A stretch of 64,000 nt of DNA from Cliona cf. orientalis (GCA_963930775.1 OZ005699.1:5601501-5665500); one strand, 5' to 3'. Shown: positions 20,730 through 32,014, counted from the first letter of the stretch. Numbers and translations: made by a program. Notes: generated by a model from the sequence alone, not told the origin.

Positions 20730-21857
20730 TTACTGTACGTATAATTCTATCAGTTCAACTAGGATATCTTCATCACTGGTATCCTCATCACAACAAATGT
20801 GTACTTGTAATACATCCATTGTTGGAGCAGGAAGCTGTACACTGAACCATGGGGGAGAGTTGGTACCATTGCAGCAAGTACCTTCACACTGCTGGCCATC
20901 CCAAAGCTTGTCATCTAGGAATAGGTGGCCTGGTGTGAAGCCACTCATTGAATTTCCTGATTCACAGTAATGATTGTTACCAATAGATGGTGGAGGTTCT
21001 TGTCCATTAGTACTTGAACATGGACATGAGTGCATTGAAGTGCCATATTCGTACACACCAGCCACATAGCTCCAAATATGCTGTGTACCATGAGTAATGG
21101 TAACACCATCTACACTTTGATCACTGTCTGATCTAAATGCATCGGGACTGGCAACTTGATAGCCGATAATCCTACCACATACTCTGCTGTACTGATTACA
21201 AGTAGAATATTGTACACCTGGGCAACTCCCCAATGTGGAGACTGGTCTCCCACAGGCTCTGACTCCACTACTGTTGTACTCCCTCCAGGCTGATGGACAC
21301 TGCTCAGCAGGGTTGCTCATATTCAGGTAGGCCACTCTATACCAGGGTCCTGGTCCACAGTACAAATGGGTATGTAGCACTGAAACTATAGAATCCCTGA
21401 ATCTGTCATAAAGCTGAGTGATGGTGCTGGATATGTTGGTTTGAGTGGCAGCAAGTTGTGTTTCCACCAGTTTTATGTCATTATGGGATACGTTATACTG
21501 AATTGTGAAGATTTCCTTTAGCTCAGATATTTTATTGTTGGTGCTGTTTATCTGCTCTAGCACCCTGGACTGCTGAGATGTCAGTTGGCTGTAGGTGGTC
21601 ACCGACAATGCAATTGACATGAATGTAAATAGCACAAGTACTGCTAGCGCAATTATCAGTGCTAAATTAAATTTAGTAATGATTTTTGAATTTTTTATAT
21701 CGATGTGTGTCACTCCTTTTGCTGTACTTTCATCGATGTTTGCTCTACTTTCATAATTTGGCTCATTGTTGGTTTGAGTTGTTCTGGGTCTCGAGTACGT
21801 AGTATTAGTGTTGATTGATGTCAAATCTAATCCTTCATACGTATGATCGTTATCCAT
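20730..21857 (-). CDS. R10: type II membrane receptor-like protein, full length
   Basis: 375 residues from MDNDHTYEGL. The tail (1-63) has tyrosines at 7 (YEGL), 21 (YSRP) and 35 (NYES); the first two keep the family spacing of 14, but the second lacks the +3 aliphatic residue. The transmembrane helix is at about 64-86. The stalk (88-165) has several NxS/T sequons (INST, YNVS, TNIS) and heptad-like hydrophobics. The ectodomain (167-375) has CGPGPWYR, LNMSNPAEQCPSAWREY, RACGRP, VCGRIIGYQ, WSYVAG, CPC, CEGTCC and PPWFSVQLPAP, and ends LIELYVQ. All family cysteines are present, with one more in the ICCDE motif. The ectodomain subtype is shared with psi-R15 and R16. No defect seen. Confidence 0.87.
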   Translation of the reverse strand: MDNDHTYEGLDLTSINTNTTYSRPRTTQTNNEPNYESRANIDESTAKGVTHIDIKNSKIITKFNLALIIALAVLVLFTFMSIALSVTTYSQLTSQQSRVLEQINSTNNKISELKEIFTIQYNVSHNDIKLVETQLAATQTNISSTITQLYDRFRDSIVSVLHTHLYCGPGPWYRVAYLNMSNPAEQCPSAWREYNSSGVRACGRPVSTLGSCPGVQYSTCNQYSRVCGRIIGYQVASPDAFRSDSDQSVDGVTITHGTQHIWSYVAGVYEYGTSMHSCPCSSTNGQEPPPSIGNNHYCESGNSMSGFTPGHLFLDDKLWDGQQCEGTCCNGTNSPPWFSVQLPAPTMDVLQVHICCDEDTSDEDILVELIELYVQ

Positions 21858-22909
21858 GGCTCTATATTGCTCGAATTAAAGCTTGAGTATATAGCTATTA
21901 AGCCTAAATTATTAGCAAACTTGAAGATTTACTGCTTTGTCTGCTATAAATGAACTTCTAGTATGACACGATTACTTTTTATCTAGCCTAGTGTAGTCGC
22001 AACCAAATGTCATACCGGTATATTGAAGTTATAGCCTTTGCTCAGTACCTTATGATGTTATGTCATGTTTGTGGTTAGTGATGCTATATCCTGTTTGCAA
22101 TACTATCATGCTTGTATGCTGGTATTATTTCAAACTGACAAGCTGGTAATTAAGTAAAAATGATATACAGATAATTAAATAGAGTTCTAACAAAGTTCTG
22201 TAGTGCATAATTGCACTCTTTGTAACACGTCAGAGTGCTATTATTAATTTATACAGTGCACATCTAGTCAAAACTGGTGGGTAACTATATGTACTCCAGC
22301 TTGAAATGAACTTGACAATATGCACTGATGCTATAGCACTGTATACTTTTAAATTAAGTTTTTCGAGGTGGCAAAGTGATACCTGGATTTTATGATGTGC
22401 TATGATGCTTTATGTATATCTACTAAAAACGCTGTAATTCATTTGGCTTGCTAATTGATGTACTTACCATAATATATGTTGTGCATTAAATTGCCGTGTC
22501 AGACTAAAGCTAGCACCATGCAGGCATTTATTCGAGATCCATCATTTATTGATTTGATATCCTAGTTTACCAATAGCTTCTAAAAAGACCAGTGTCTATA
22601 TTTGGAGCCGCCTTCTTTTTGAGCAAATATGATAAAGGTTTCTTTTAATTGACTGTCTCACATGTAATCGATTGGCACTATGTTGTGTAGGGATGGCCTG
22701 TATACCTTCTATGCATGTGTGTATAATATAAAGGCCAAAACTATCACGTTATCTAAGCTACGTAAATTAATGTGATTATTGGCTGATTTGCTACTGAGAA
22801 ACTCCATGAACGACTTGAAGGGCTGTCGCAAAATTCTCAACCAAGTGGTACTGATACCAGCTATTCAGACGTCCATGTTCTCGTTTTAGCATACCATATA
22901 TCAGAGAAT
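21858..22909. other. Upstream region of R10
   Basis: About 1 kb of AT-rich non-coding DNA; no TATA-like block of the R11 type and no repeat copy elsewhere in the window was recognised. Confidence 0.4.
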
Positions 22910-23134
22910 TTTTGAGGGAGAACACTTGCGGATCAGTAGAAGTGAGCATTTCATGGAATACAAATCAATCACACAGGTGAGGTGTGTGACTTTCCTAAAA
23001 TTTCATAGAGAAAATTTTGCTTGTGGCTTGCAAACCATGAAATTTATGTAAATTTTTCCCTGGAAAGTTTCCCTCTATATACAGTAATCAGTTCTATTGC
23101 ACAGACATTCAAAAAAAGAAGTGAAAGCCTAATA

Positions 23135-23298
23135 CCGTAGTGGCCCGGCCAAACACCCATGCACCGTATTTCAAGGGGTCAATGTTGTAGTTTCTATACA
23201 AACATATGCAATTTATATCCCAGCTGGGTAAGCGTCCATGTGGGCCACTTAAAATAGTGAGTTTATGCACCCATGGGTACTTACCTGGGACACTGCGG
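23135..23298. mobile_element. TA-flanked foldback MITE, family CCGTAGTGGCCC, copy 1
   Basis: It begins CCGTAGTGGCCCGGCC and ends CCTGGGACACTGCGG, flanked by TA. Imperfect inverted halves contain CACCCATG/CATGGGTAC. Related copies are at 32,824-32,987 and 49,390-49,568. Confidence 0.7.
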
Positions 23299-23979
23299 TA
23301 ACCAAAGCTCTGAGTATAATCCGTAGACACCATAGCACATGCATGAATACTTACAGTGCATATTATAAGTGGAAAAGCAAATTAGGTGATTTAGTTGAAC
23401 AGTGAAACTAATGAAGAGGAATACATGGATTCGAAATGAAACAATACATGTGTGGGAAGGATTCCCAAAGTACAAGAAAATACAAATTCAGTTTGCATAT
23501 AATGTACATTGAAACAATTGTAACTTCCACAAGCAAAACATGTTATTGCTGACTCATGCAGTAGATCCCGTATTGCAGGTGTATAAACACCATTCTATAG
23601 GTACATGATAGTTCAGGCTTAACCTAACATAGATTGATGTCTTCACACTCATTCATGTCTTTCAATTTATTTTTCCGCTTTGCAAAGAGACGTGTATATA
23701 TAATATAGCACTATTTGTTCACTTTTACTCTTATTAATAAATCAATTAAGGTAAAATATGCAATACATGTACAATATAGCTGTATGATGCTGGTGTATAT
23801 TTCTTTTAATTACCTGCATGTATGTACCAGAGCACTGCTGATCCTTCCATGTTGATGGCACCCAAACTGACTAGAGCATGCACCGCAGATCATTTGCCCC
23901 ACTGTGTTGATAGAAGCCAAACTGTGCTACAGCACCACAGGTCGTTCATCTTGTCTGGAAAGGAAAAAAAAAGGTCCAT

Positions 23980-24048
23980 GGCAGTTGCCGGGAATCGAAC
24001 CCATGGCCTCCATGTAAAGGTCATCAATATCCCTATTAGAACTAGCTT
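23980..24048 (-). other. tRNA-like sequence with Pol III box B (possible SINE head), copy A
   Basis: On the minus strand GGTTCGATTCC (23,991-24,001) is a perfect box B, followed by CGGCAACTGCC like a T-arm and acceptor. A box A-like TAGTTCTAATAGG lies about 40 bp upstream. The 5' acceptor strand does not pair and the anticodon stem is poor, so this is not an intact tRNA gene. Copy B at 33,621-33,689 belongs to the segmental duplication. Confidence 0.4.
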
Positions 24049-24314
24049 GCAAGGTATGCAGTAGAATTGTATTAAGTGATATCACATATCAAATTCAACC
24101 ATTCATGGCCTATGTAGTACAAAGAGAACTAGCTGTTCTGCTATTATTAAAATAATAATTTTGGTTGGTAGTCTTCTCGAGGTATTGCTCATCTTGTAAC
24201 TTTACCATCTAGTAATATTCAATTGCTCACCTATCGTGTGAGTCAGACGCCGATTTGATTTAGTTTACCCATGCTATATCCTGCATGTATCTGTGTATAG
24301 TTATCTGGTACATA

Positions 24315-24545
24315 CCGTAAAGGTACATTTTCTGTGCGTGAAAAAATTATGCGAATCGGTCAAAACAGGCCTCTTGATAAATTTACACGATTTTTATTTA
24401 TGCGTTTAAACGTTGCATGCATTACAAACATGCATATGGCGCGATAGTATTTATACGGATACAAATTTATGCAACCGCCGCTTGACTCGCATAATTCGCA
24501 TAAATAAAACTTGCACAGAAATTTAAAATGTCGCTTAATTTACAG
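24315..24545. mobile_element. TA-flanked foldback MITE, family CCGTAAAGGTAC, copy A
   Basis: The left end is CCGTAAAGGTACATTTTCTG and the right end mirrors it (CAGAAATTTAAAATGTCGC, then TTACAG, TA). Inner inverted blocks include TTATGCGAAT/ATTCGCATAA and TTTATTTATGCG. It is an old insertion shared by both duplication copies; copy B is at 34,842-35,068. Confidence 0.75.
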
Positions 24546-24605
24546 TATATTATCACTGACAGTGTATAATTTTCATATTGTTAGAAACTGTGTTGTGATA
24601 ATACG

Positions 24606-25525
24606 GTCAGTGGACCAAAGTGGCCAAGTGTTTTTTTGTTGAAATTTAAGCTAAATCTGCATTTCTGTTAAGAGATTTATAGCAATTTTGTGATTCAGTA
24701 GGTTTAGAAACCAAGAATTGAGAATTTGCATATGTTGGACCAAAGTGGCCAACTGACTTCCCTATCTCACCCAGCAGAATCTCAAAATCCACTAGATTGG
24801 ACCAAATTAAGTGGCCAAATGATATTTCTCCTCACCTAGCTGAATTTCAGATTCGACCAAAGTGGCCAACTGATTTTTGTTATCTGCCTAGCTGAATTTC
24901 AAAATACACTGTGTTGGACCAAAGTGGTCAACTGACTTTGCTTCAAGGTTGGACAAGTTTACCGTGAGTATGTTTTGTGTGAACAAGCATAAGTGGACCT
25001 GTGGCTGGCGCTAGGGTAGGGGGAGGTAAGTTTGGCTATTTTCCTGGTCTGTACGAATATCACCAGCTTAACTAATTAATACACGATAATGTGTGTACAT
25101 AGTATACCGGTAGTAATTTCATGGAATCAATGTGTCAATTATCATGTAGTCAATAAAATATTTTAAATAAATTAGCCAGGTAAAGTTAAAAATGTCAATT
25201 GGCCGTGCACTTTGGTCCAACACAGTACATTTTGAAATTCAGCTAGGCAGACAACAAAAATCAGTTGGCCAACCTGTTGAAATCTGAAATTCAGCTAGGT
25301 GAGGCAGAAATATCATTTGGCCACTTTGGTCCAACTTAGTGGATTTTGAGATTCTGCTGGGTGAGATAGGGAAGTTAGTTGGCCACTTTGGTCCAACATA
25401 AGCAAATTCTCAATTCTTGGTTTCTAAACCTACTGAATCACAAAATTGCTATAAATCTCTTAACAGAAATGCAGATTTTGCTTAAATTTCAGCAAAAAAG
25501 CACTTGGCCACTTTGGTCCACTGAC
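24606..25525. mobile_element. hAT-like non-autonomous foldback element with 8-bp target duplication
   Basis: The ends GTCAGTGGACCAAAGTGGCC and GGCCACTTTGGTCCACTGAC are perfect inverted repeats, flanked by ATAATACG at 24,598-24,605 and 25,526-25,533. Long arms (about 350 bp) each repeat the GGACCAAAGTGGCCAACTGA motif several times. No transposase. The paralogous site in copy B (35,115-35,122) has a single ATAATACG and no insert. Confidence 0.88.
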
Positions 25526-27010
25526 ATAATACGTAATGGTTTCATCCGCCATACGGTATTATGTTTTGAAAATTTTGCCCCATGCGTGTGCACACATGTT
25601 GTTGTGGGGTATTTGTGAATTGATTATTTTCACTTGTTACCAGTGGCTGATCCTTTTAATTGGCTCATGCAGAGTTGTTTGTCCCAGAATACAGCACTAC
25701 ATGTGTTGTATAGCGCACATATATTAAGTATATCATGCAGTATTAAAAATAAACATGGAAGTATATAATACATTATAGTTTGAGTGTTTGGCTGTGAGGT
25801 TGAGGAGTGATATTGTGCATTATGCTCTGAATCAGGTATGGTAATCGGCATGCTCAAGTTATTTTTCACTTCAGAATCTGTCTTTGAATAGTATAGCTAC
25901 ATTCAATGTATATATCTTTGATTGGAATGTAGCCTCGGATACATGCACATATACCAATAGAAAATCGCGTATTAAAATACTATTGGAGGGGAGGATTCTG
26001 CTAATATTCTCTGTGAAATCCTCACTTCTCATTGATGCACAAAAGTTTACTCTCTCCCTCTATTGTTTCCTGCTGTAATATAACATCAACTTAGTACATT
26101 CAACGAGGTATGTATAGGACCTAGTGCAGTAACATGCGAACATATACAGTCACATCATAAAATAACGAACATAATCTTCACACATGCGCTAAACAATGAT
26201 TGAGTATGACAAGAGCTAAACTTTAATTATAGCTACTATCAATATTATACAACTGAGATATCATGTAGTGCATGATAACCAAGAGTTTATTGGTTCCAGC
26301 AGAGCATAAGGACTGACATGAGAGTCTATAGCTATAGAATTGTTAGGTGTACACGATCAGCTCCAGGCCTGTGATTCAAGTCTTGGAGTGGTTCCATATA
26401 TAGAGGCCCTAAATTTTCTTGCCATGACCTCATAGATTACCTAAGCTAATTAGGCACATTATGGCATTTCAAACGTATATGTACTATATGAAATACTTTG
26501 TAGCATCACTTGCTTATGACCACACCCTTTGATACTCTCCAACAAGTATAACAGCTGTGTGCAAGTTCAGTGATATAAAGCTCCTATAGTGAACTACTGA
26601 CAAAATTAATAATTGACAATGTCAGGATTGACAAAGTTCACCCTGCTTGAAAGGGTTACGTCATTGGTCCCATGCACCCTCTTCACTCAGTGCAGATGAC
26701 GGGTCAAAAAGTATACACAAAGAAGATTGTAAGGGATAGGCATCTGCTATGTATCCCTTCACTTGCTTTTCTTGATTATTATGCACCTATTGTTGCTGAC
26801 GTATTGGTCGAGTGCGGCATCTGGGACACATTCAGGTTGTTCCCTATAGAGTATCACGATGGTTCAGGATAGTCAGTTTTGATTCAGTTGCATTATTTTT
26901 ACACCCCTCTAAAGCAAGCATAGGGATGTATTAATTATTAATAGCAGATTCTTAAAGCATGATTTTTGCATCTAACTATTATGATGAAGTATCTATAAAT
27001 ACAATATTAT

Positions 27011-27254
27011 AATAATATTATGAATAAGTGGACATCAATTCAACTATGAAAAACAAGCAACTATAAACAAAGTAACAATCCAGTAGCTAAATAAATTTAA
27101 GTATGTGTTCTTGAAGTCAAAAATTAATATATTATTATATGTGGTGGCATTCAGTAAGTACAGTTAGTCACATGCTATAATTATAATAATATTATTATTA
27201 CAATATAACTATAGTCTAAGAGTGTGTAATTAACTGTGTTGCAAGTGCAAGGGA
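27011..27254. other. 3' flank of R11
   Basis: Non-coding; partly matches 37,204-37,395 downstream of psi-R14 and 30,180-30,399 downstream of R13 (gaataagtggacatca). Confidence 0.5.
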
Positions 27255-28397
27255 TTATTGCACAAATATCTCAATTAGTCCAACTGGAACATCTTCATCA
27301 TCAGTATCCTGATCACAACAAATGCTCACTTCAATTGCATCAGTTGTTGGAGCAGGAAGCTGTACACTGAACCATGGGGGAGAGTTGGTACCAGTGCAGC
27401 AGGTACCTTCACACTGCTGGCCATCCCACAGTGGATCATCAGAGTATAATGTCTTTTCATGGCCACTGCCTGGATTACCAGATTCACAGTAGTACCTGTT
27501 ACCAATTGATGGTGGGGGACCAGCTACTTGTTCATTATCAGTAGAGCACGGACACTTAAATATAGACTGTGACGAAGCATTCTGATTATTTCCAGCAACA
27601 TAGCTCCAGATGTGGCTACGATTCGCTCCACGAGTGATGTTGATACCATCTAGATTTATGCGGGTATTATGAGAAGGATATGGTTGGAAAGCATCTGGAG
27701 TTGCATATTGATAGCCAATGATTCTTCCACACACTTGACTATACTGTTGATAGCTGACAAACTGTACGGATGGACAACTACCTGTTCCACTATCAGGTCT
27801 ACCACAAGCCCTTACTCCACTCTCATTGTACTCCCTCCAGGCAGGTGGACACTGCTGTGATGGGTCACTCATGTTTAGGTAAACTAATCGATGCCAGAGT
27901 CCTGGCCCACAGTGTATTTGTGCAATAAGTCTTAGATGCTGTATTAGCATTTCAATTTTAGTATCCAGCTGATTGATATTCTGTGATATGTTGCTTTGAT
28001 CTATGACTACTTTCTGGGACAAATTCATTTGAATGGTGTCCAGTTGGCTAAATAAAGACGATTTGGTGTCATTACTTAAATATTTCAGCTGACTTAGCAC
28101 TTTTGATTGCTCAGATGCTAAACGATTGAAGGTTGTCACAGACAGTGCAATTGATGCAAGCGTAATCAGCAGAAGTATCACCATCATAGTAATCATCACT
28201 GCATTAAATTTTGCAGTGTTTGGTGATTCTGATACCTTTGTTTTCTTTACTCCTTTTGAAGTATGATGATCAATGTCTTCTGTTTTCTGGAGCTCATAAC
28301 TTGGCTTAATCTTTGTCTCAGTTGCTCGTAGTCTTGAGTATGTTTCATCAGTACTGATTGGAGTCAGACCTACATCATCATACGTAGTGTTATCCAT
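27255..28397 (-). CDS. R11: type II membrane receptor-like protein with ITAM-like tail, full length
   Basis: 380 residues from MDNTTYDDV. This start was chosen by homology; the frame stays open 59 codons further upstream, but that stretch covers the promoter-like block. The tail has TTYDDV (Tyr6) and TYSRL (Tyr20), i.e. YxxV-x10-YxxL, plus PSYEL (Tyr34). The transmembrane helix is at about 66-89 and the stalk at 90-160, with NLS and NIS sequons. The ectodomain (163-380) has CGPGLWHR, LNMSDPSQQCPPAWREY, RACGRP, VCGRIIGYQ, GINITRGA, WSYVAG, CPC, LWDGQQCEGTCC and PPWFSVQLPAP, and ends LIEIFVQ. All 12 family cysteines are present. It is the best-preserved member of the MDN subclass; psi-R14 is its duplicate. 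Confidence 0.88.
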   Translation of the reverse strand: MDNTTYDDVGLTPISTDETYSRLRATETKIKPSYELQKTEDIDHHTSKGVKKTKVSESPNTAKFNAVMITMMVILLLITLASIALSVTTFNRLASEQSKVLSQLKYLSNDTKSSLFSQLDTIQMNLSQKVVIDQSNISQNINQLDTKIEMLIQHLRLIAQIHCGPGLWHRLVYLNMSDPSQQCPPAWREYNESGVRACGRPDSGTGSCPSVQFVSYQQYSQVCGRIIGYQYATPDAFQPYPSHNTRINLDGINITRGANRSHIWSYVAGNNQNASSQSIFKCPCSTDNEQVAGPPPSIGNRYYCESGNPGSGHEKTLYSDDPLWDGQQCEGTCCTGTNSPPWFSVQLPAPTTDAIEVSICCDQDTDDEDVPVGLIEIFVQ

Positions 28398-28491
28398 GAT
28401 CTTATAGTGTTCAAGTATTAAATATCTCTGGAAAGTTATCCTATCAACTTGAACTATATACCTGAACCATAAACGTTTGGAAGGTTTTCTT

Positions 28492-28499
28492 CCTTTTAT
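28492..28499 (-). promoter_or_regulatory. TATA-like element of R11
   Basis: The minus strand reads ATAAAAGG within aagataaaaggaagaaaacc, about 95 bp before the ATG. The same block lies before R13 (31,550), psi-R14 (38,334) and psi-R18 (54,901), and in inverted orientation before R16. Confidence 0.5.
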
Positions 28500-28678
28500 C
28501 TTGTGTGTAGTATGTATTAATATTATGGTAGCTAATAGCCTATGAATTATTATTACCTTAGTGATGTAGTACATGCTGTATGTTCATAATTATAATAGCT
28601 AATATGTTTTATGCATATTGTATGCAATATAGATCATGTTGTTACCAGCTTTACTCACGTACTAAGATATTGTATCTT

Positions 28679-28812
28679 TTTAGTTGTTGGATTTGTAGCA
28701 ACATAAACTACAACATGTTCTGGTGTACTGTTTTGGATATTGATGTCAAAATTGCTTTCACTTCTCAAGTGAATCACCTGACTTTGATATCTTAGTATCA
28801 CGTGTAGTATTG
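28679..28812. repeat. Conserved distal upstream block of R11
   Basis: The stretch gatattgatgtcaaaattgc, then tttcacttctcaagtgaatc, then acctga recurs at 38,535-38,660, 44,700-44,845 and 55,258-55,400, each time 300-550 bp upstream of a receptor start and in the same orientation. A diverged form is near 31,690-31,770. It may be regulatory or simply hitch-hiking in the duplicated segment. Confidence 0.55.
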
Positions 28813-29183
28813 TCGGCATATATATAAAGACATCGTGTGCACATGATTGTATGGTTTCGTCCCCATAGTCCTGAAAACTGATTCAGAAGTGAGGGAGTTT
28901 TGGCCCATTTTGAATGCACCATAATTGGGGCGAGCCCCACACTAATCAGTACTACGAGAAAATCTATGGCACTATGTGTATTATGTAAGCAGCTTGTGTA
29001 GTGATTTATTACTTTGTAATTTTCATGCATATATGAGTTGGTATGAAATAGCTATTAAATTACTATTCTGCAATAATTAAGATTGCACATTAAGGGGGTA
29101 ATTGTTTAGTCCATGGCTATGCAAGTGCTAGCTCTTTGTGTTCCTTACAGCAATAATGGTACTAGCTGTAACATTTTTGTTTC

Positions 29184-29226
29184 TTACTGCACATATAAGT
29201 CAATCAGTTCAACTGTGATGTCTTCA
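29184..29226 (-). pseudogene. psi-R12: last codons of a receptor
   Basis: Only EDITVELIDLYVQ plus the stop remain, matching the C-termini of psi-R15 and R16. The sequence to the left (28,813-29,183, e.g. cagcaataatggtac) matches the same 3' flank at 38,700-38,990. The duplicated unit was cut here. Confidence 0.75.
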
Positions 29227-30399
29227 CACTTTGGGTGTGAGCCTGGATTCGAGGTAATTGTATAGAAGGTGGTGGTGCAGATTCTACGTACAGTGGCAGT
29301 GTCATCAATTTTTGCTCTCTTTGCAAGTTATATGCTTAGAATCAATGGTGACAGGGTGGCTTTGATACTTGAATACTTCAAAGATTAGTCAGTACACACT
29401 ATTTAGCTTTACAATATTTGATATAGGTGCTATAGTCTTGTTGCTCGGTACAGCTTCGGCCATCACCACACCCACTCCTTTTTCTGGTCCCAGCTGCATT
29501 ATGAAAAACATACCCAATTTATGGAAAATGACATGGGTTACATGTATATGATCAATTACCCTCTCATAGCCCTTCACATCCCATCTGGAACTGTAGCCAT
29601 TGCTGACCGTTTTAGGCACTCTATAATTAGATTGTACTTTTGTATTGTAAACAATGATATCTGTTTAAAGGTATTATGTCACTCTATATATATATAAGCG
29701 CTGATTGCCTGCTAATTAAAGTCGCACGTGCCCATTCGGTAATGAGTACTGGGCGTGGCGGATTGCTGATAAGTTTGTGTGTACGTTCAAATTTGCCCGC
29801 TGAGGCTCACTCTGCCAGGTGATCGATTTTCTAGGCATCGTGTAGGCTTTCAATTGTATACTTATCAATCGGTATTATTGCTCCTTAGCTGTCCATAACT
29901 GGAGATTGTTGTCTTCTCAACTTGACCGTCGCGAACGTAGTTTGCACTACATGCGGTCAATCTCTGCATACTTCCGTGGACTATAATGTGATATTGGGCG
30001 TGCCCATACTTCCAGTTCAGAAATTGATTTGTTAAACTAATAAGCTCATTAAGAAGCAATTACACCTTATATATGGACACAGTGCCTTTAATGCATGCAA
30101 CTTCTGTGAGCAATAAAATTCTATATGATAAAGAAAAGAATTTATCCCTTATGCCGGACGTATTTGGCAAAGAGTTGTTTGATAAAAGCATTGTGATGAA
30201 GTATGAATAAGTGGACATCACTTGTGAAAAACAAAGCATCTATAAGCAAAGTAACTTGAGAAATAAACCTGTGGCTAATTTAAGTGTTCTTGAAGCCATA
30301 TGACTTATAATATGTGGTATCATTCAGTTAGCCTGTCACATATTACTACATTATAGAGATAGCTAGAGTGTATTATTAGCTGTGTGCAAGTGCAAGGGA
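29227..30399. other. Spacer between psi-R12 and R13
   Basis: A minus-strand stretch at 29,389-29,619 reads as a plausible protein fragment (WDVKGYERVIDH, then GMFFIMQLGPEKGVGVVMAE), possibly a decayed exon or element remnant, not recognised. The segment 30,180-30,399 matches the 3' flanks of R11 and psi-R14. No other feature. Confidence 0.35.
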
Positions 30400-31479
30400 T
30401 TATTGAACAAATATCTCAATTAGTTCAACTGGAACATCTTCATCATCAGTATCCTCATCACAACAAATACTCACTTCAATTGCTGCATCAGTTGTTAGAG
30501 CAGGAAGCTGTACACTGAACCATGGGGGAGAGTTGGTACCAGTGCAGCAGGTACCTTCACACTGCTGCCCATCCCATAGTGGATCATTGGAAGTAGTATC
30601 ACAATAGTAGTTGTCACCAATGGACTGTGGAGGACTGGCTTCACTGTCAGAAGCACAAGGACAATCTGTGTTTCTATGACCAGTAACATAGCTCCAAATA
30701 TGAATGTGCTGAGCTCCTGTAGTGATATTGATGCCATCGAACTCTATCTGTGTAGGGCGAAAAGCGTCTGGAGCTCTATACTGATAGCCAATAACCCTTC
30801 CACACACTCGACTGTACTGTTGATAGGTAATGTAATTTACAGATGCACAACTGCCACTTGAGGTAGTTGGTCTTCCACAAACTCTTACTCCAAGAGTGTT
30901 GTATTCCCTCCAGGCAGATGGACATTGCTGTGAAGGATCACTCATATTTATGTAGGCTAATCGATGCCACAGTCCTGGTCCACAAAGTACTTGTGTACTA
31001 AGTCTTAGATACTGTGTAAGCAATGCTCCAGGAATAAAATTTTCAAGTTTGCTGTCAAGCTGATTGAGATTCTGTGATATGTTACTTTGAGCTATCACTA
31101 ATTCCAATACTTTCTGTGATAAATTCATTTGAATGGTGTCCAATTGACTAACTAAAGCAGATTTGGTGTCATTATTTGAATTTTCCAGGTGACTTAGGAC
31201 TTTAGACTGCTCAGATGCTAAGCGATTGAAGGTTGTCACAGATAGTGCAATTGATATGAGTGTAATTAGCAGAATTATCATCATCATAATAATCATAACT
31301 ATGTTAAATTTTGTAGTATTTGGTGATTCTGGTACGTTTATTTCCTTTACTTCTTTGAAAGCATGATAACGAATTTCTTCTGTTTCATAACTTGGGTTAG
31401 TCTCTGTCTCAATTACGGAGTATGCTTCATTGATACTGATTTGAGTCAGATCTACTTCATCATGCATAGTGTTCTCCAT
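30400..31479 (-). CDS. R13: type II membrane receptor-like protein, full length (MEN subclass)
   Basis: 359 residues from MENTMHDEV; an in-frame ATG four codons upstream is possible. The first ITAM-like tyrosine is replaced by His6, the second is kept (AYSVI, Tyr20), and NPSYET follows. The transmembrane helix is at about 58-82. The stalk (83-164) has NLS and NIS sequons with leucine heptads. The ectodomain (166-359) has CGPGLWHR, INMSDPSQQCPSAWREY, RVCGRP, VCGRVIGYQ, GINIT, WSYVTG, CPC, LWDGQQCEGTCC and PPWFSVQLPAL, and ends LIEIFVQ. The segment between PPQSIGDNYYC and PLWDG is about 10 residues shorter than in R11. All 12 cysteines present; no defect. Confidence 0.87.
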   Translation of the reverse strand: MENTMHDEVDLTQISINEAYSVIETETNPSYETEEIRYHAFKEVKEINVPESPNTTKFNIVMIIMMMIILLITLISIALSVTTFNRLASEQSKVLSHLENSNNDTKSALVSQLDTIQMNLSQKVLELVIAQSNISQNLNQLDSKLENFIPGALLTQYLRLSTQVLCGPGLWHRLAYINMSDPSQQCPSAWREYNTLGVRVCGRPTTSSGSCASVNYITYQQYSRVCGRVIGYQYRAPDAFRPTQIEFDGINITTGAQHIHIWSYVTGHRNTDCPCASDSEASPPQSIGDNYYCDTTSNDPLWDGQQCEGTCCTGTNSPPWFSVQLPALTTDAAIEVSICCDEDTDDEDVPVELIEIFVQ

Positions 31480-31549
31480 GATTTTAAGCATATCCTAAGT
31501 TAGTCAATATCTCATACAACTCTTCCTATTAACTTACTAGATATTTCTT

Positions 31550-31557
31550 CCTTTTAT
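31550..31557 (-). promoter_or_regulatory. TATA-like element of R13
   Basis: ATAAAAGG on the minus strand in the shared aagataaaaggaagaaat context, about 71 bp upstream of the ATG. Confidence 0.45.
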
Positions 31558-32014
31558 CTTATGCTTTATGTATTGAATTAGTATGGTAGCTAATAGCGTA
31601 CGAGTTATCATGACCTTTATTGATATTCTTTCTTGTATAAACAATATCAATCAGGTTTATATGTCTCAATTTTCTGGCATGTATTGTATACTACGTCGCA
31701 TCAAGTTTCACTTCTTAGCTGAATCACCTGATTGCTATATCCTAGTATCTCATGTAGTATTGTTGGTATGTATACAGATATAATGATGTGCAGTACATCT
31801 TGATTGTGTAATTGGGATATGACCAGCATAGTATACAGCACTGTGTGTGTTGTAGTATAGTGCACATGATGTAATTATATCAGTGTTGACATAAACATGG
31901 AGATAATACACTATAGTTCGAGTGTTCGGCTGTCCTTCACAATATCCTGCATCTGCTCTTGGGTATAGCTGAAGTTTAGCCCTCCTCACACTCAATCATT
32001 AACTTGTTCACCTG
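31558..32014. other. Upstream region of R13
   Basis: Contains a diverged form of the distal upstream block (31,690-31,770: agtttcacttcttagctgaa, then tcacctga). Otherwise non-coding. Confidence 0.45.

Larger units (their letters stand above)
22910..27010. repeat. Segmental duplication, copy A (3' side of R11)
   Basis: The stretch starting gagggagaacacttgcgg is colinear with 32,590-36,596 (copy B), including MITEs, the tRNA-like sequence and the region 25,535-26,900. Copy A alone has the hAT-like element at 24,606-25,525. Copy B alone has insertions at 33,858-34,668 and 36,597-37,203. With R11/psi-R14 and their upstream flanks the duplicated unit is about 6.4 kb. Confidence 0.85.

Noticed and set aside
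23980-24048. An intact tRNA-Val gene
   Set aside because: TAC could be read as an anticodon, but neither the acceptor nor the anticodon stem pairs.
27255-28574. R11 starting 59 codons further upstream
   Set aside because: The upstream extension covers the TATA-like block and spacer shared with paralogues, and all relatives begin at the MDN or MEN methionine.
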